DNA from: Niastella populi
GTDB taxonomy: Bacteria > Bacteroidota > Bacteroidia > Chitinophagales > Chitinophagaceae
DNA: 64,000 bases
Assembly (NCBI RefSeq): GCF_002078015.1
Contig: NZ_LWBP01000194.1
Coordinates: 29,052-93,051, forward strand
Direction of reading: 5' to 3'
A program made the translations under genes and the position numbers. The notes beneath the pieces were generated by a model. It made no database searches, was not told where the DNA came from, and was given only the letters and a program-made list of their open reading frames with translations. This document shows, piece after piece, positions 7,801-17,140 of the stretch (position 1 is its first letter; the number at the start of each line of letters is the position of its first letter).

Positions 7801-7996
7801 AATAGGCTGAACGCTGAACGCTAAAAGCTTAACGCCAGCCCCCGAAATGCGTTCTTCCCGAATAATTTCATAAGGACCGGATGCGGGATTTTGCATTCTG
7901 CGTTTTGCGTTTTGCATTCTGCGTTTTGTGTTTTGCCTTCAGCCTTTGGCGTTTTGCCTTCAGCCTTTGGCGTTTTGCGTTAAGCGTTCCGCGTTA
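7800..7996 (-). repeat. Heptamer array (NAANGCN) with CCGAAATGCG core, overlapping a stop codon
   Basis: On the minus strand 7996-7892 divides without slippage into 15 heptamers such as TAACGCG, GAACGCT, AAACGCC, GAAGGCA and GAATGCA. The array starts before the stop codon of the FAD/Fe-S gene (7980-7982), so its last residues, VTRNA, are encoded by repeat. Beyond it lies the core with CCGAAATGCG (7842-7851) and then inverted words AACGCTGAACGCT (about 7808-7820). Related arrays occur at 2100-2125 and 51545-51675. Confidence 0.85.
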
Positions 7997-10808
7997 CTTC
8001 ATCGAGCAGGTATAACACGGAGCGATAGTTTTTTCCCGATGATTCAGCCAGTGCCATTTCACAGGTTTTGGCAGTGGAATAACAATCACTGACCTGCGTG
8101 CTGTTCACTTCGGCCACTTCGGCGCGGGTTGCCGCTTCCGTCAATCCCGGGTAATAAAAACCGCGATCACCGGCCATGCCGCAACAACCGGCGGTGACCG
8201 GAATTACCGGGTGCACTACCGTTTGCGCAGCCAGGTGCACCAGGTTTTTATTGAGGTTCATTTTATACAGCGAGCATACTGGATGAAAAACCGCATTGTC
8301 CTTCTTTTTTGTAATTGTAAGGCGCGGTAACAGCATATCTGTCGCAAATTGCAGGCTATCAATAATTTTCAGTTTATCGAAACGCAGCTGGTTCTCCGGC
8401 GTCAGGTGCGGGCGGCAGGTTTGCAGCGAATGCGTACACGAAGTGATGTCGAGCACAACGGGCAGGCTGCCCTCATTGCTCCACTCCCACAACGTATCGA
8501 TCGTTTTATTTACAAAGAAGCTATACGCCGGTGTAAATCCTTTTGAGGCAAAAGGCTGGGCGCAACAGGTACCTGTTAAATTGGATGGAATGAGCAGGCG
8601 GATATTCGCCTTTTGCGCCAGGCGTTTACACACATCCACAATAGATTCCTGTTTTTCAATATCCTTACCCATGGTACGGCTGATGCAGGAAACAAAATAC
8701 ACCACATCGGCCTGTTGCGGCAATTGCGCCTTTACCGTCACGGGCGCCGTCAACTGCTGGGGCCATAAGGGAAATGCAGGCGCTATCTTACGCATGCCGC
8801 TGGTTAGCCGGTACATGGCTTTTTTTCCAAACACGCTATTTACCACCCGGCCGCTGCGCAAACCGGTTTTGATCAGTCTTTCTACCAGTCCGAAATTTTT
8901 GGCCACCTGCATGGCAATGGCATTGCCGGTTTTGGAATGGTTCTCCCTTCTTAACCGTTTTACCAGTTCGCCGGTATTGATGGCAACCGGGCAATCGGTG
9001 GCGCACATGCCATCTACCGCACAGGTATCGAGGCCATCATATTGATAATCTTTTAAAATGGTTTTGTATGTTGCCGTATCGCCTGCTTTCTGCAACCGCG
9101 ATAAGGAACGGCGCAGCACGATCCGCTGGCGCGGGGTAAGGGTGAAATGCCGGCTCGGACAACGGTTCTCGCAATATCCACACTCAACGCATTTGTCAAC
9201 TTCCTCTTCTACCACGGGCATGGGCTTCAGGTTCTTTAAATGGCATTCGTGATCGGCATTGATGATAACCCCGGGGTTCAAAATATTATCGGGATCTATG
9301 AGGGTTTTCAGCTCCTTCATGATGGCATACCCTTCTGTACCCCACTCTGTTTCAACATAGGGCGCAATCTGGCGGCCCGTTCCGTGCTCGGCTTTCAGGG
9401 CCCCGTCGTACCGTTTGATCACCAGTTCGGCCAGTTCATCGTTAAAAGCGCCAAAAACGGCTACTTCCGCCGGCGTATCTATCGACTGCGATAACAGGAA
9501 ATGCAGGTTACCTTCCTTGGCATGGCCAAATACGATGGCGTCGAAATATTTGTATTTGATAAACAGTTGTTGCAGGTCTTCGATGCAATCGCCCAGGCGG
9601 TGCACAGGTACGGCAATATCTTCCAGCATCACCGAAGTACCTTTTTGCCGAACCGCCGCTACTGAAGGATACATCCCTTTGCGCAGCTTCCAGTAATTGG
9701 CCTGCACCGCCTCATCGGTACTGAATTCGGTTTTATAAATGATGGGCAAGGCATCGATGTACTTCCAGGCATTGGTCAGCTTTTGATGCAAACCAGCTTC
9801 GGTATCTGACTGGTATTCACACAGGATGCCGGCGCTGTTTGCCGGTAAGTCTTTTAAAAAGGCAGGCGCCCCGTACAGGTCTTCGATGGAATGAATAGCG
9901 GCGCGGTCCATAAACTCCAGCGCCTCGGCATCGCTATCGCGAAGGGCCGGAATGGCGTTACAGGCAGCAGCGGGCGACGCAAAAAAGAGCAGCCCCGTGC
10001 TTTTGAACGGTTTATCGGGAATGGTGTTCAGCACGGCTTCGGCAATAAAGGCCAGCGTGCCTTCCGCCCCTATCAGCAAATGCGCCAGCACATCGAGCGG
10101 ATGTTCATAATCGAGAAACGAATTGATACTGTAACCAACCGTATTCTTTATTTTATACTTGTCGCGGATCTTTGTGGTTAGGGCAGGATTATCCTTTATG
10201 CGTTGCCCGAGTTGTTGAATACCGGCAAACAACTGCGGCTGGGTGGTTTCGAACCGCTGATAATCAGCGGCATTTTCCGTATCGAACACTTCCCCGTTGG
10301 GCAGAACGAACTTTAGATGTTTTACCGTATGGTAAGAATTGTAAGCCACCCCGCAGCACATGCCGCTCGAGTTGTTCGACAGAATTCCGCCCATCATGGC
10401 GGCGTTGATCGATGCCGGGTCGGGACCGATCTTCTTTTTGTATGGTTTCAGGAAATGGTTCACACGGCTGCCGGTAATACCGGGTTGCACGCGAACGGCA
10501 TTACCCTGCAGTTCTGCTTTTATCAGCGGCCAGTTGCGCGACAGATCGACGAGAATACCATCAGTTACCGACTGGCCCGATAAACTGGTGCCGCCCGTAC
10601 GAAAGGTAAGCGAGGTATTGTGCTGTTTGGCGAACCGGAAAAGAAATTGTACTTCTTCGATGTTCACGGGGAATACAACCGCCTTCGGTACCAGGGTGTA
10701 AAAACTGGCATCCGACGAATAAGCATGCAGATCGATCAGGCGGGTTTTCAGTCTGTCTGCCGGGAACTTTGCTGCAAGGGCCTGTTGTATTTGTTTCTCC
10801 TTTGTCAT
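7980..10808 (-). CDS. FAD-linked oxidoreductase fused to Fe-S/CCG protein (D-2-hydroxyacid dehydrogenase type)
   Basis: A 942-residue fusion combining a GlcD/Dld-type flavin dehydrogenase with a GlcF-type iron-sulfur electron carrier, as in large D-lactate or D-2-hydroxyglutarate dehydrogenases. The PCMH FAD-binding domain spans about 40-225 (RTGGTSLSGQ, NNSSGM), the FAD oxidase C-terminal domain about 260-520. Two ferredoxin motifs follow (CVECGYCENRCP, about 533-544, and CAVDGMCATDCP), then CCG-type cysteine motifs (GTCCAQPF, GCCGMAGD). It oxidises a 2-hydroxyacid and passes electrons to quinone or cytochrome; the substrate is uncertain. ATG at 10808 is preferred to the TTG seven codons upstream. 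The 3' end lies inside a heptamer array. It stands alone. Confidence 0.9.
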   Translation of the reverse strand: MTKEKQIQQALAAKFPADRLKTRLIDLHAYSSDASFYTLVPKAVVFPVNIEEVQFLFRFAKQHNTSLTFRTGGTSLSGQSVTDGILVDLSRNWPLIKAELQGNAVRVQPGITGSRVNHFLKPYKKKIGPDPASINAAMMGGILSNNSSGMCCGVAYNSYHTVKHLKFVLPNGEVFDTENAADYQRFETTQPQLFAGIQQLGQRIKDNPALTTKIRDKYKIKNTVGYSINSFLDYEHPLDVLAHLLIGAEGTLAFIAEAVLNTIPDKPFKSTGLLFFASPAAACNAIPALRDSDAEALEFMDRAAIHSIEDLYGAPAFLKDLPANSAGILCEYQSDTEAGLHQKLTNAWKYIDALPIIYKTEFSTDEAVQANYWKLRKGMYPSVAAVRQKGTSVMLEDIAVPVHRLGDCIEDLQQLFIKYKYFDAIVFGHAKEGNLHFLLSQSIDTPAEVAVFGAFNDELAELVIKRYDGALKAEHGTGRQIAPYVETEWGTEGYAIMKELKTLIDPDNILNPGVIINADHECHLKNLKPMPVVEEEVDKCVECGYCENRCPSRHFTLTPRQRIVLRRSLSRLQKAGDTATYKTILKDYQYDGLDTCAVDGMCATDCPVAINTGELVKRLRRENHSKTGNAIAMQVAKNFGLVERLIKTGLRSGRVVNSVFGKKAMYRLTSGMRKIAPAFPLWPQQLTAPVTVKAQLPQQADVVYFVSCISRTMGKDIEKQESIVDVCKRLAQKANIRLLIPSNLTGTCCAQPFASKGFTPAYSFFVNKTIDTLWEWSNEGSLPVVLDITSCTHSLQTCRPHLTPENQLRFDKLKIIDSLQFATDMLLPRLTITKKKDNAVFHPVCSLYKMNLNKNLVHLAAQTVVHPVIPVTAGCCGMAGDRGFYYPGLTEAATRAEVAEVNSTQVSDCYSTAKTCEMALAESSGKNYRSVLYLLDEVTRNA

Positions 10809-11092
10809 AGGGATAATCTTCAGCCGCAAGTTACGCCATAGCCGCTGAAAGCGAAATACTTCAGCAATCAGTCATTGCGTAATAGGTATTTATCACTATT
10901 GAAGAAAGCAGGTTGCAGAAAACGGCAGGAGCAACAGGCAATAAAAACCAGGCAAAGGGCAAGGGGGAACTGGCAAAGGATAATGCAAAAGCTTCTTTGC
11001 AGTGGTGCATTGCAGCACTGCAATGCACCATTAACGCAGTAAACGGCAATAATACCGGATTATATTACCTCAATTCGATTAGCAAATCGGAT

Positions 11093-12067
11093 TTAAGGAT
11101 GGTAGTAATACTTTTCCCCATAGGTATAAATGGTGGAAGGTGAGCCATAGTCGGGTTCCTGCCAGGTAACAGAAGCAAGGTTTCCACCTGCATCAAATGT
11201 ATTTGCATATGACTGAACGATCGTGCTTCCCTGTTTTTTCGACAACAATACATTACCCTTAAACGTGCTCACCGTAGGCAATTCCCAGGCAAACCCAAAC
11301 AGCTTTGATCTGGTAAACCAGATCAGGTCACCGGCCCATTGCGAAAGAAATTTCTGCAATTCCTTCGGGGTTTTACTGCCGTGCTGGTACGTGTATACTA
11401 CAGGAGTTGTATTGTTGTATTGATAAGTTTCGGTAGTCAGGTTGCCCGCCGCATCATAATCATAACTCGTTTGACTGCTATCAAGCTTACCCGATGACTT
11501 TCCATAGGATTTATAGTAAACTACCCGGTCATCTACGATTCCCCTTTGATAAAAGTCATTGGCATCGGTATAACCATACCTGTGTTTCTGTGTAGAATCT
11601 ATAAACGTAACAAAGGTAGTATCGCCGCGTTTGTCGTATTTCACAAGCCCCTCGCTACTTGCCATTAAACCATCTTTATATTGCGACAGCACTTTAGACA
11701 CCTTGCCATCGACATCACGCACAAATTCCATTCTGCTAATATACAACTGATCATAGGTGTCAATTTGTTCGTATAATACCAGTTGGTACCTGTCGTTATA
11801 AGTGAAGGTCTTCATTGAGGTATCCAGATTTCCTGTAGTGCCTTCAATTGTATGGAAAATAATTTTATTGTTGACAGAATCAATCGAGATATATGTACTG
11901 TCATAGTAAAACCTGCTGCTTGTATTATTTTGCGAAGTATACACCATCGACCTTAACTTAAACCATTCGCGGTTTTCTGCCGGCGGGTTATCATTATTAT
12001 CATCATTCTTGTTACAGGAAATTGCAATAACGAACAGGCCCAGAAGGGCACAATAAATGCGTTTCAT
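11093..12067 (-). CDS. Lipoprotein of unknown function with YD-like repeats
   Basis: A 324-residue protein with a lipoprotein signal (lipobox AISC, Cys18) followed by an Asn/Asp-rich spacer. The rest is beta-rich and contains phrases such as YDYDAAGNLTTETYQYN (about 204-220) and FDAGGNLASVTW that resemble RHS/YD-type or DUF4595-type repeats seen in Bacteroidota cell-surface lipoproteins. It is much too short for an Rhs toxin. Function unknown. It lies 284 nt upstream of the FAD/Fe-S gene on the same strand; that spacer holds only AT-rich DNA with no clear signal. Confidence 0.75.
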   Translation of the reverse strand: MKRIYCALLGLFVIAISCNKNDDNNDNPPAENREWFKLRSMVYTSQNNTSSRFYYDSTYISIDSVNNKIIFHTIEGTTGNLDTSMKTFTYNDRYQLVLYEQIDTYDQLYISRMEFVRDVDGKVSKVLSQYKDGLMASSEGLVKYDKRGDTTFVTFIDSTQKHRYGYTDANDFYQRGIVDDRVVYYKSYGKSSGKLDSSQTSYDYDAAGNLTTETYQYNNTTPVVYTYQHGSKTPKELQKFLSQWAGDLIWFTRSKLFGFAWELPTVSTFKGNVLLSKKQGSTIVQSYANTFDAGGNLASVTWQEPDYGSPSTIYTYGEKYYYHP

Positions 12068-13238
12068 GATCTTTTTTAAAATAATTAAATAATGCGTCTG
12101 ATCTGGTGTTATAATGTGGTGATTATAGGGATGAATTTCTCGGAGGCCCGCAAAGTAACAACATTTTTAATATTTTTCAGAAAACGACTCTTCAGATTTT
12201 ATTTTTTTACACACACAACCGTCGCATTATACGCTCATTAACACAACCATAAACTGTTATTGTAACCGGGCGCATAGATTACATTTTATAATATGCGTTA
12301 CCGTTTGAACGAAATTTTTTAAATTCAGTAAATTTTTATCCTGAAGAAGAGCGTTGCCATAATGCTGCCGGCCTTTCACCTTTTCCACCTGCCAGGCTAT
12401 CCGCTGTTGTTTGATTACTTCATTCAACGGCTAAACGAACAACCGGCACATCAGCTCAACGAATACCCACCCCGGCCATTTCCAAATCACGATCATTATC
12501 ACCGGCCCTTATCATCTTACCCCTGTGCAAGCGAAACCTCTGCTTATTACAACCAACCCGGCCGGGAGCATTACTACCCTGCCCCATTATTAACTTATAG
12601 CTTGTAATGAACCGTACCGGTCATTGCAGGCCTTACAATATATTCTTCCATGACCATTGCCTTTTCCAAAACAGGCCGGCCGTATTCTTATGGCTGGCTT
12701 TTTTATTGCGTTAAACGAACAATTTACCGATAGGTGAATGCTGCCAAAGTGGCTTTTGTTTTCCTGCACAAAAAACTACGGTAGTCTGAAAATAATACAA
12801 CAGACCTGTAAGGACCGCTTATAATTTCTACTTACCGAAATATAGATGACGGCCTTTACCGATCCTGTTTTTACCTGTACCACCTATTTAATTTTCCCGT
12901 CAACAACGCTGAAAACCACTCATTTAAAACTGTTAAATTATAGCGTTTTCAAAATTTGGCAGAATGATTGCTATATGTTCCGCGGAAAAAGGGACTGCTT
13001 ACGCATTCATATGCATCACATCGCGGTTCCTGCTACATAAAACCAATTCTGATTAGTACAAAGCCACAACAGGAACCACCGGTGTAACTGATGGTAGTCC
13101 ATGTATTTTTCCGTTTTCACCCTACAAAACATATTTCGGCCAATATACATGCGGGTTTACTTATTCCCATAAAAGGAATATTATGCAATTAAACCTGCGT
13201 ATATTACTTTTATCCAATTGCAAACTTTTAACATCAAT
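12068..13238. other. 1.2 kb gap without a supported gene
   Basis: The stretch is unusually long for this chromosome. It contains one intrinsic terminator (12672-12706) and no convincing gene. A frame at 12362-12607 encodes an 81-residue His/Pro/Tyr-rich peptide with no recognisable features and no clear promoter. The segment around 12780-13200 is AT-rich and may contain the response regulator promoter. A small RNA ending at 12706 is possible. Confidence 0.5.
12672..12706 (+). terminator. Intrinsic terminator inside the long gap
   Basis: GCCGGCC pairs with GGCTGGC (one G-T wobble) across a 10-nt loop and is followed by TTTTTT. No real gene precedes it on the plus strand, so it may end a small RNA or leaderless small mRNA that begins near 12300-12400. 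Confidence 0.6.
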
Positions 13239-13685
13239 ATGCAGCGCGAACCAACGACGATATTATATATAGATGACGACCAGGATGATCTGCTGATATT
13301 TGAAGAATCTGTATGCTCGCTGTATCCTCACGTCAGGCTTTACAAAGCGCAAAGCAGTGAAGCAGGGATCAACATCCTGAATCAACTGGAGAGAGAGCGA
13401 AAGCCATTCCCATCGCTGATCATGATCGATATGAATATGCCGAAGATGAATGGCCGTGAAACCCTGCAGCATATTCGAAGCAACCGGAAATGGCGCGATA
13501 TACCGGTGGCCATTTTCACCACTTCTGCCAATAATGATGATATAGAATTTTGCAGGCACTTCGGCTCAGCCTGTATCACCAAACCGATGAGTTATGCGGA
13601 TTATAGCGCTACGCTGCAGCGGTTGTTTAATCATATACCGGGCGACCCCTTGAGGGGAGAATTAAAAATGAGGAATGAGGAATGA
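13239..13685 (+). CDS. Single-domain response regulator (CheY/Rcp1-like)
   Basis: A 148-residue stand-alone receiver. The acidic pocket is Asp12-Asp14 in LYIDDDQDD, the phospho-acceptor Asp64 is in IMIDMNMPKMNG, and the conserved Thr/Lys are in FTTSAN and ITKP (Lys115). There is no output domain, so it should act in a phosphorelay or by protein contact; such receivers often pair with PAS-rich kinases like the one at 32909. ATG at 13239 is preferred over TTG at 13218. The C-terminal MRNEE is encoded by GAGGAATGAGGAATGAG-type repeat words that continue past the stop, so the natural protein end has been replaced or extended by repeat sequence. Confidence 0.9.
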   Translation: MQREPTTILYIDDDQDDLLIFEESVCSLYPHVRLYKAQSSEAGINILNQLERERKPFPSLIMIDMNMPKMNGRETLQHIRSNRKWRDIPVAIFTTSANNDDIEFCRHFGSACITKPMSYADYSATLQRLFNHIPGDPLRGELKMRNEE

Positions 13686-13745
13686 GTAGAACGCAAAACA
13701 GAAGAATGTCGAATGGCCAATTTCCAATGTCGAAGTGTTGAATAC
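13665..13745. repeat. GAGGAAT and GAATGTC word tract at the 3' end of the receiver gene
   Basis: Words ATGAGGA-ATGAGGA-ATGAG begin within the coding region and run to the stop. They are followed by GAATGTCGAATGG and CAATGTCGAAGTG words. The same two word families sit together again, as inverted copies, at 53930-54012. Confidence 0.7.
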
Positions 13746-13759
13746 AGGAAAAGCGGCAT

Positions 13760-13915
13760 TTGCGTGTAGCGTGTAGCTTGAAGCTTGCAGCATGAAGCTT
13801 GTAGCTGCATTTTGTATTCGCTTTCGGCTTTTATCTTTCGCCTTTCGCCCTGTATTTGTTTTCGCTTACAGCTTGCAGCTTACAGCTTACCGCTTCCAGC
13901 TTGCAGCTGCATTTT
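13760..13915. repeat. AAGCTGCAAGCTGTAAGC-family heptamer array
   Basis: Heptamers related to AAGCTGC, AAGCTGT and AAGCGGT, interrupted by AAATACAGG-like linkers, fill the gap before the GH106-like gene's stop and start 8-20 bases after it (minus-strand sense). Sister arrays are at 24354-24600, 29093-29200, 46300-46500 and 57640-57692. Confidence 0.8.
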
Positions 13916-13921
13916 TACAAC

Positions 13922-16900
13922 TTACTTACTTTCACTGATAACCACTGGTCCCAACAATCCCGATGCCATCAACTGCGCATCTTTCTTAAAAGTAATATTC
14001 GTGCGGGTTAGCCTTTTCTCCAACGGCAATGCGGCATCGCCAATAAGCCGGTTGGGCCAGCAGTTGACCACCACAATCTCCAGCACATTACCGGAAGGCT
14101 TCAATAACCCGGTAACCTCTGCCCGCCAGGGCGCCGTCCACAAAATGCCGAGTTTTTTTCCATTCAAAGTCAGTTCCGCAATATTTCTTACCACACCTGT
14201 TTCAAGGAAATAGCTTTTACCGGCTTGTATACCGCCCGCATCGAAATGTTTTATATAGGTAGCCCTGCCTGAATAATATTTGATGTTTTCCTCCGGACGT
14301 TTTGTCCAGTCTTCCAGCTTTTCAAACTCCACGGTGGCCGGTCCGCCCCACTCTGTATCGAAGTGAACCTTCCACGCGCCGGTTAATTCCTGCACAGGAG
14401 TTAGTACCGGAAAATTGGCAGCGTTATTTTTTGCACCCCCCCGGGCAGGCTTTTGTAACCCGGTTTTATTGAATACAATGAACCACGACTGGAAGGGTGC
14501 AAACTGCAGGTCGATCTGCGTATAACCATCTTTACTAATAGCATTGACAATTTTACCGGTTTCACCGGTAACCGCATCCCACAGCTCAGGTGTTTTGCCT
14601 GTGACCCTGAAACGGCACTCCGCTTTTTCATCGCGGTTATTCCGGTTGGCGACAAAATAAATGTCCGTATCGCCTGCGCTGCGGTGAATAAAATCAATAA
14701 AGGCATTTTCGTTATCGCAAATAAAATCGGGTCCTATCCCTTTTTCTTTCAGGATCGCTTTTAAAGGAATGTTCCAGTATACTTTGCCTTTTCCATACAC
14801 CTGGTGTTTTACATTTTTGCCATCACACTTTCCCCAAACGGCCCCAGCCATTTCTTTTACGCGTACATCGCATTGCGGAAAATTATTCAACCCGCTGTCT
14901 TTTTCGGGTTTGGGGCCTACAACCGTTGCGCCCGCAAAAACCAGTTCTTTTATTTTCTGCATTACCGGCACGGGCATCGACGTATTTTCGGGCAGCACCA
15001 GCAGGCGATAGCTCATGCCATCGGGCAGAACGAGCCGGCCATATTTGACGCTTACCCGGGTCAGCAGCACTTCTTCATTGCATACATCATAATCGTACCC
15101 TTTTCCAAGCGATGGATCAACATGTTTGGGCAATACGATATTCGGCGTAACATCGCCGTTATAATATAATACATCGGCCACAAAGAGGCCCTGCTGCAAA
15201 AGATACTGACAACGGCTGAGATAATCCAGGAAGGCGCCCGCCTGGTTCCACCAGGTTACATTGGGATTGAAATGCGTTCCTGCACCATACTCTATTCCCG
15301 GTTTGCCATCCTGCAAGCGGGTTGCCGTTGAGGTATGAATAAGGAAGCGGTTAACGCCCTCGCAAAATGCGCGGTCAGCCGCCTGTTTCATGTTACCGGG
15401 ATAGTCGTACCAGTGGCGGAAGGAAGTGAATGATTCGGCAGACACCGTTTTCTTTCCATAAATATGCGCTGCCGAAGCAACCATTTTGGTCACCTTGTTT
15501 TGCCCTTTTTCAAGCCGCACCATTCCATAACCCAGTTTCTCATCCAGCCCGCCTTCTTCATCGTGTTTACCACCCAGCCAGAACTCCCCCTGCGGCATAT
15601 CGCTGCGCCCGAGATTCTTCAAGGCATCCATGCACATGGTGCCTGAACGGCTTGGCCCGGCGGCTTCGTTTTGCACCTGTAATCCATGCTTATGGCACAG
15701 ACCGGCAAAATGTTTATAATGTTCATCGGCGAGGCAGTCGGCTACAGTTTTGCGGTAGTCGTTCAAAAAGCGGTCGCTTTGTTCAACACTGCCTATAATA
15801 TAACCATTCAATACCGGCAGGTAAGGCGTTGGATCATAACCCCGGTATTTTTTGAATTGTGAAATAATATTTTCAGTCCAGTTGGGAAAACCATCTTCAA
15901 AACTATCATCACACAAATACGTAAGCGTTTTTCCTGCAAGGTCACCGGCTTCCTGTAACAAGATCTTTCCCAGGTTCTCGAACTGCAGATCAACGCCCGT
16001 ATGGCTCAGCCAGTCAACCGACAGGCCGCTGGCTTCGGGTTGCGCTATCATTACTTTTGAACCCGTCATGCGGTGACCGGTGCGAATGATGGTCCATTCA
16101 CCGGCAGGCACATCCCAATCGAGCTGCCCATCTGCGCCTGTTTTGCCAGTAAGGTCGATCACACTTTCGGGTGCAACAGGTACATCGCCGGGCATGATTT
16201 CCCAGGGTGTTGCCACCGGGGTCATTACATCGTTGGCTTTTATAAAATTGCTGGCATCTTTGCGGTTGGTCTTGGCCGGGAACAAGGCAGCGCGTTTACC
16301 GGTCCTGAGCGGATTTTTATCAGCGCCGGCAGGAATGGCCACAATGGCCGTATCGCGGTAATCGATCTGTTCCAGCGGCAGATCGATATATTCCTTCCAG
16401 CCGGGCGCATTAACGAGGTTATCATAGCCGTCGCGATTGCCGGGCAGCGGCAATTTGCCGGAGAATTTCTGCGGACCGGTAACGGTAATTTTTGATTGCA
16501 GGAACCAGCGGCAGGCATGTTGCGGCGGGATCCACGGGCCGCCCATACACCAGCCGGAACTCATGTTCACGCCCATTTTTAAACCAAGACGGTTTGCTTC
16601 CTTCAATGCATGGCGATATAATTCGCGCCATTCGGGTGAAAGAAATAAAGCGCCCTGCGGTACTTTGGCGCCCCCAAGCCCGCCGGCAGAATTGATCATC
16701 AGCACTTCGCCCATTCCCTTTGCCTTAAATTCTTCCAGGTCGCGGGTGATGCCTTCCTTATCAACCAACCCATTGAACCACCACCAGTAACAACCCGCCT
16801 GAAAGGGCTGGCCGGGTGCAGGAAATTTTTCTTTTAAAGCACGGAAGGCCGGAGCAACCCCGGCAAACGGTTCCCGTTCATCGATCCATTGGGTTAGTCC

Positions 16901-16966
16901 GCTTTTTGCTGCGGCTAACAGCAAACCGGTAAGGGAACCAAGTGTTATGAATTTTCGCCTATCCAT
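13922..16966 (-). CDS. GH106-like alpha-L-rhamnosidase family glycoside hydrolase
   Basis: A large exported enzyme of 1014 residues. The N-terminus MDRRKFITLGSLTGLLLAAA is a probable Tat signal. The catalytic (beta/alpha)8 part contains PFQAGCYWWWFNG (about 53-65) and KGMGEVLMINSAGG, both typical of GH106-like proteins. Later motifs include GEFWLGGKHDEEGG and AESFTSF near the likely acidic active-site residues. The C-terminal part (about 860-1010) is a beta-sandwich like that of GH2/GH106 enzymes. Expected action is release of alpha-L-rhamnose from plant glycans such as pectin; the exact specificity is inferred. It follows the GDPD gene on the same strand, separated by the (TTGTTCAG)n element. 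Confidence 0.85.
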   Translation of the reverse strand: MDRRKFITLGSLTGLLLAAAKSGLTQWIDEREPFAGVAPAFRALKEKFPAPGQPFQAGCYWWWFNGLVDKEGITRDLEEFKAKGMGEVLMINSAGGLGGAKVPQGALFLSPEWRELYRHALKEANRLGLKMGVNMSSGWCMGGPWIPPQHACRWFLQSKITVTGPQKFSGKLPLPGNRDGYDNLVNAPGWKEYIDLPLEQIDYRDTAIVAIPAGADKNPLRTGKRAALFPAKTNRKDASNFIKANDVMTPVATPWEIMPGDVPVAPESVIDLTGKTGADGQLDWDVPAGEWTIIRTGHRMTGSKVMIAQPEASGLSVDWLSHTGVDLQFENLGKILLQEAGDLAGKTLTYLCDDSFEDGFPNWTENIISQFKKYRGYDPTPYLPVLNGYIIGSVEQSDRFLNDYRKTVADCLADEHYKHFAGLCHKHGLQVQNEAAGPSRSGTMCMDALKNLGRSDMPQGEFWLGGKHDEEGGLDEKLGYGMVRLEKGQNKVTKMVASAAHIYGKKTVSAESFTSFRHWYDYPGNMKQAADRAFCEGVNRFLIHTSTATRLQDGKPGIEYGAGTHFNPNVTWWNQAGAFLDYLSRCQYLLQQGLFVADVLYYNGDVTPNIVLPKHVDPSLGKGYDYDVCNEEVLLTRVSVKYGRLVLPDGMSYRLLVLPENTSMPVPVMQKIKELVFAGATVVGPKPEKDSGLNNFPQCDVRVKEMAGAVWGKCDGKNVKHQVYGKGKVYWNIPLKAILKEKGIGPDFICDNENAFIDFIHRSAGDTDIYFVANRNNRDEKAECRFRVTGKTPELWDAVTGETGKIVNAISKDGYTQIDLQFAPFQSWFIVFNKTGLQKPARGGAKNNAANFPVLTPVQELTGAWKVHFDTEWGGPATVEFEKLEDWTKRPEENIKYYSGRATYIKHFDAGGIQAGKSYFLETGVVRNIAELTLNGKKLGILWTAPWRAEVTGLLKPSGNVLEIVVVNCWPNRLIGDAALPLEKRLTRTNITFKKDAQLMASGLLGPVVISESK

Positions 16967-16977
16967 TTTATATACTG

Positions 16978-17139
16978 AGTTGTTCAGTTGTTCAGTTGTT
17001 CAGTTGTTCAGTTGTTCAGTTGTTCAGTTGTTCAGTTGTTCAGTTGTTCAGTTGTTCAGTTGTTCAAACTCGCTACTAATAGCGAGTCAGTGAAATTGAT
17101 GAACTCAATAACTCATAAACTGAATAACAGAACAACTGT
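16978..17139. repeat. (TTGTTCAG)n array with 80-nt conserved tail, copy 1
   Basis: Ten perfect TTGTTCAG octamers (16980-17059) are followed by a tail that begins TTGTTCAAACTCGC. The tail contains a CTCGCTA-ctaa-TAGCGAG hairpin and ends in inverted words (AACTGAATAAC, GAACAACT). A second copy with an almost identical tail is at 56231-56391. It lies between the 3' end of the GDPD gene and the 5' end of the GH106-like gene. Confidence 0.9.
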
Positions 17140-17140
17140 T

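Noticed and set aside
7892..7996. CRISPR-like array
   Set aside because: The period is 7 nt with no spacers, and no cas genes are present in the window.
8296..9045. 249-codon plus-strand frame inside the FAD/Fe-S gene
   Set aside because: It is antisense to a conserved enzyme with all cysteine motifs in register and has no family features.
11093..12067. Rhs-type polymorphic toxin
   Set aside because: Only a few YD-like phrases occur in a 324-residue lipoprotein; no core, toxin tip or immunity gene.
12362..12607. 81-residue His/Pro/Tyr-rich frame in the long gap
   Set aside because: Composition is unlike other proteins here, no promoter box or family was seen; kept only as a remark in the gap entry.
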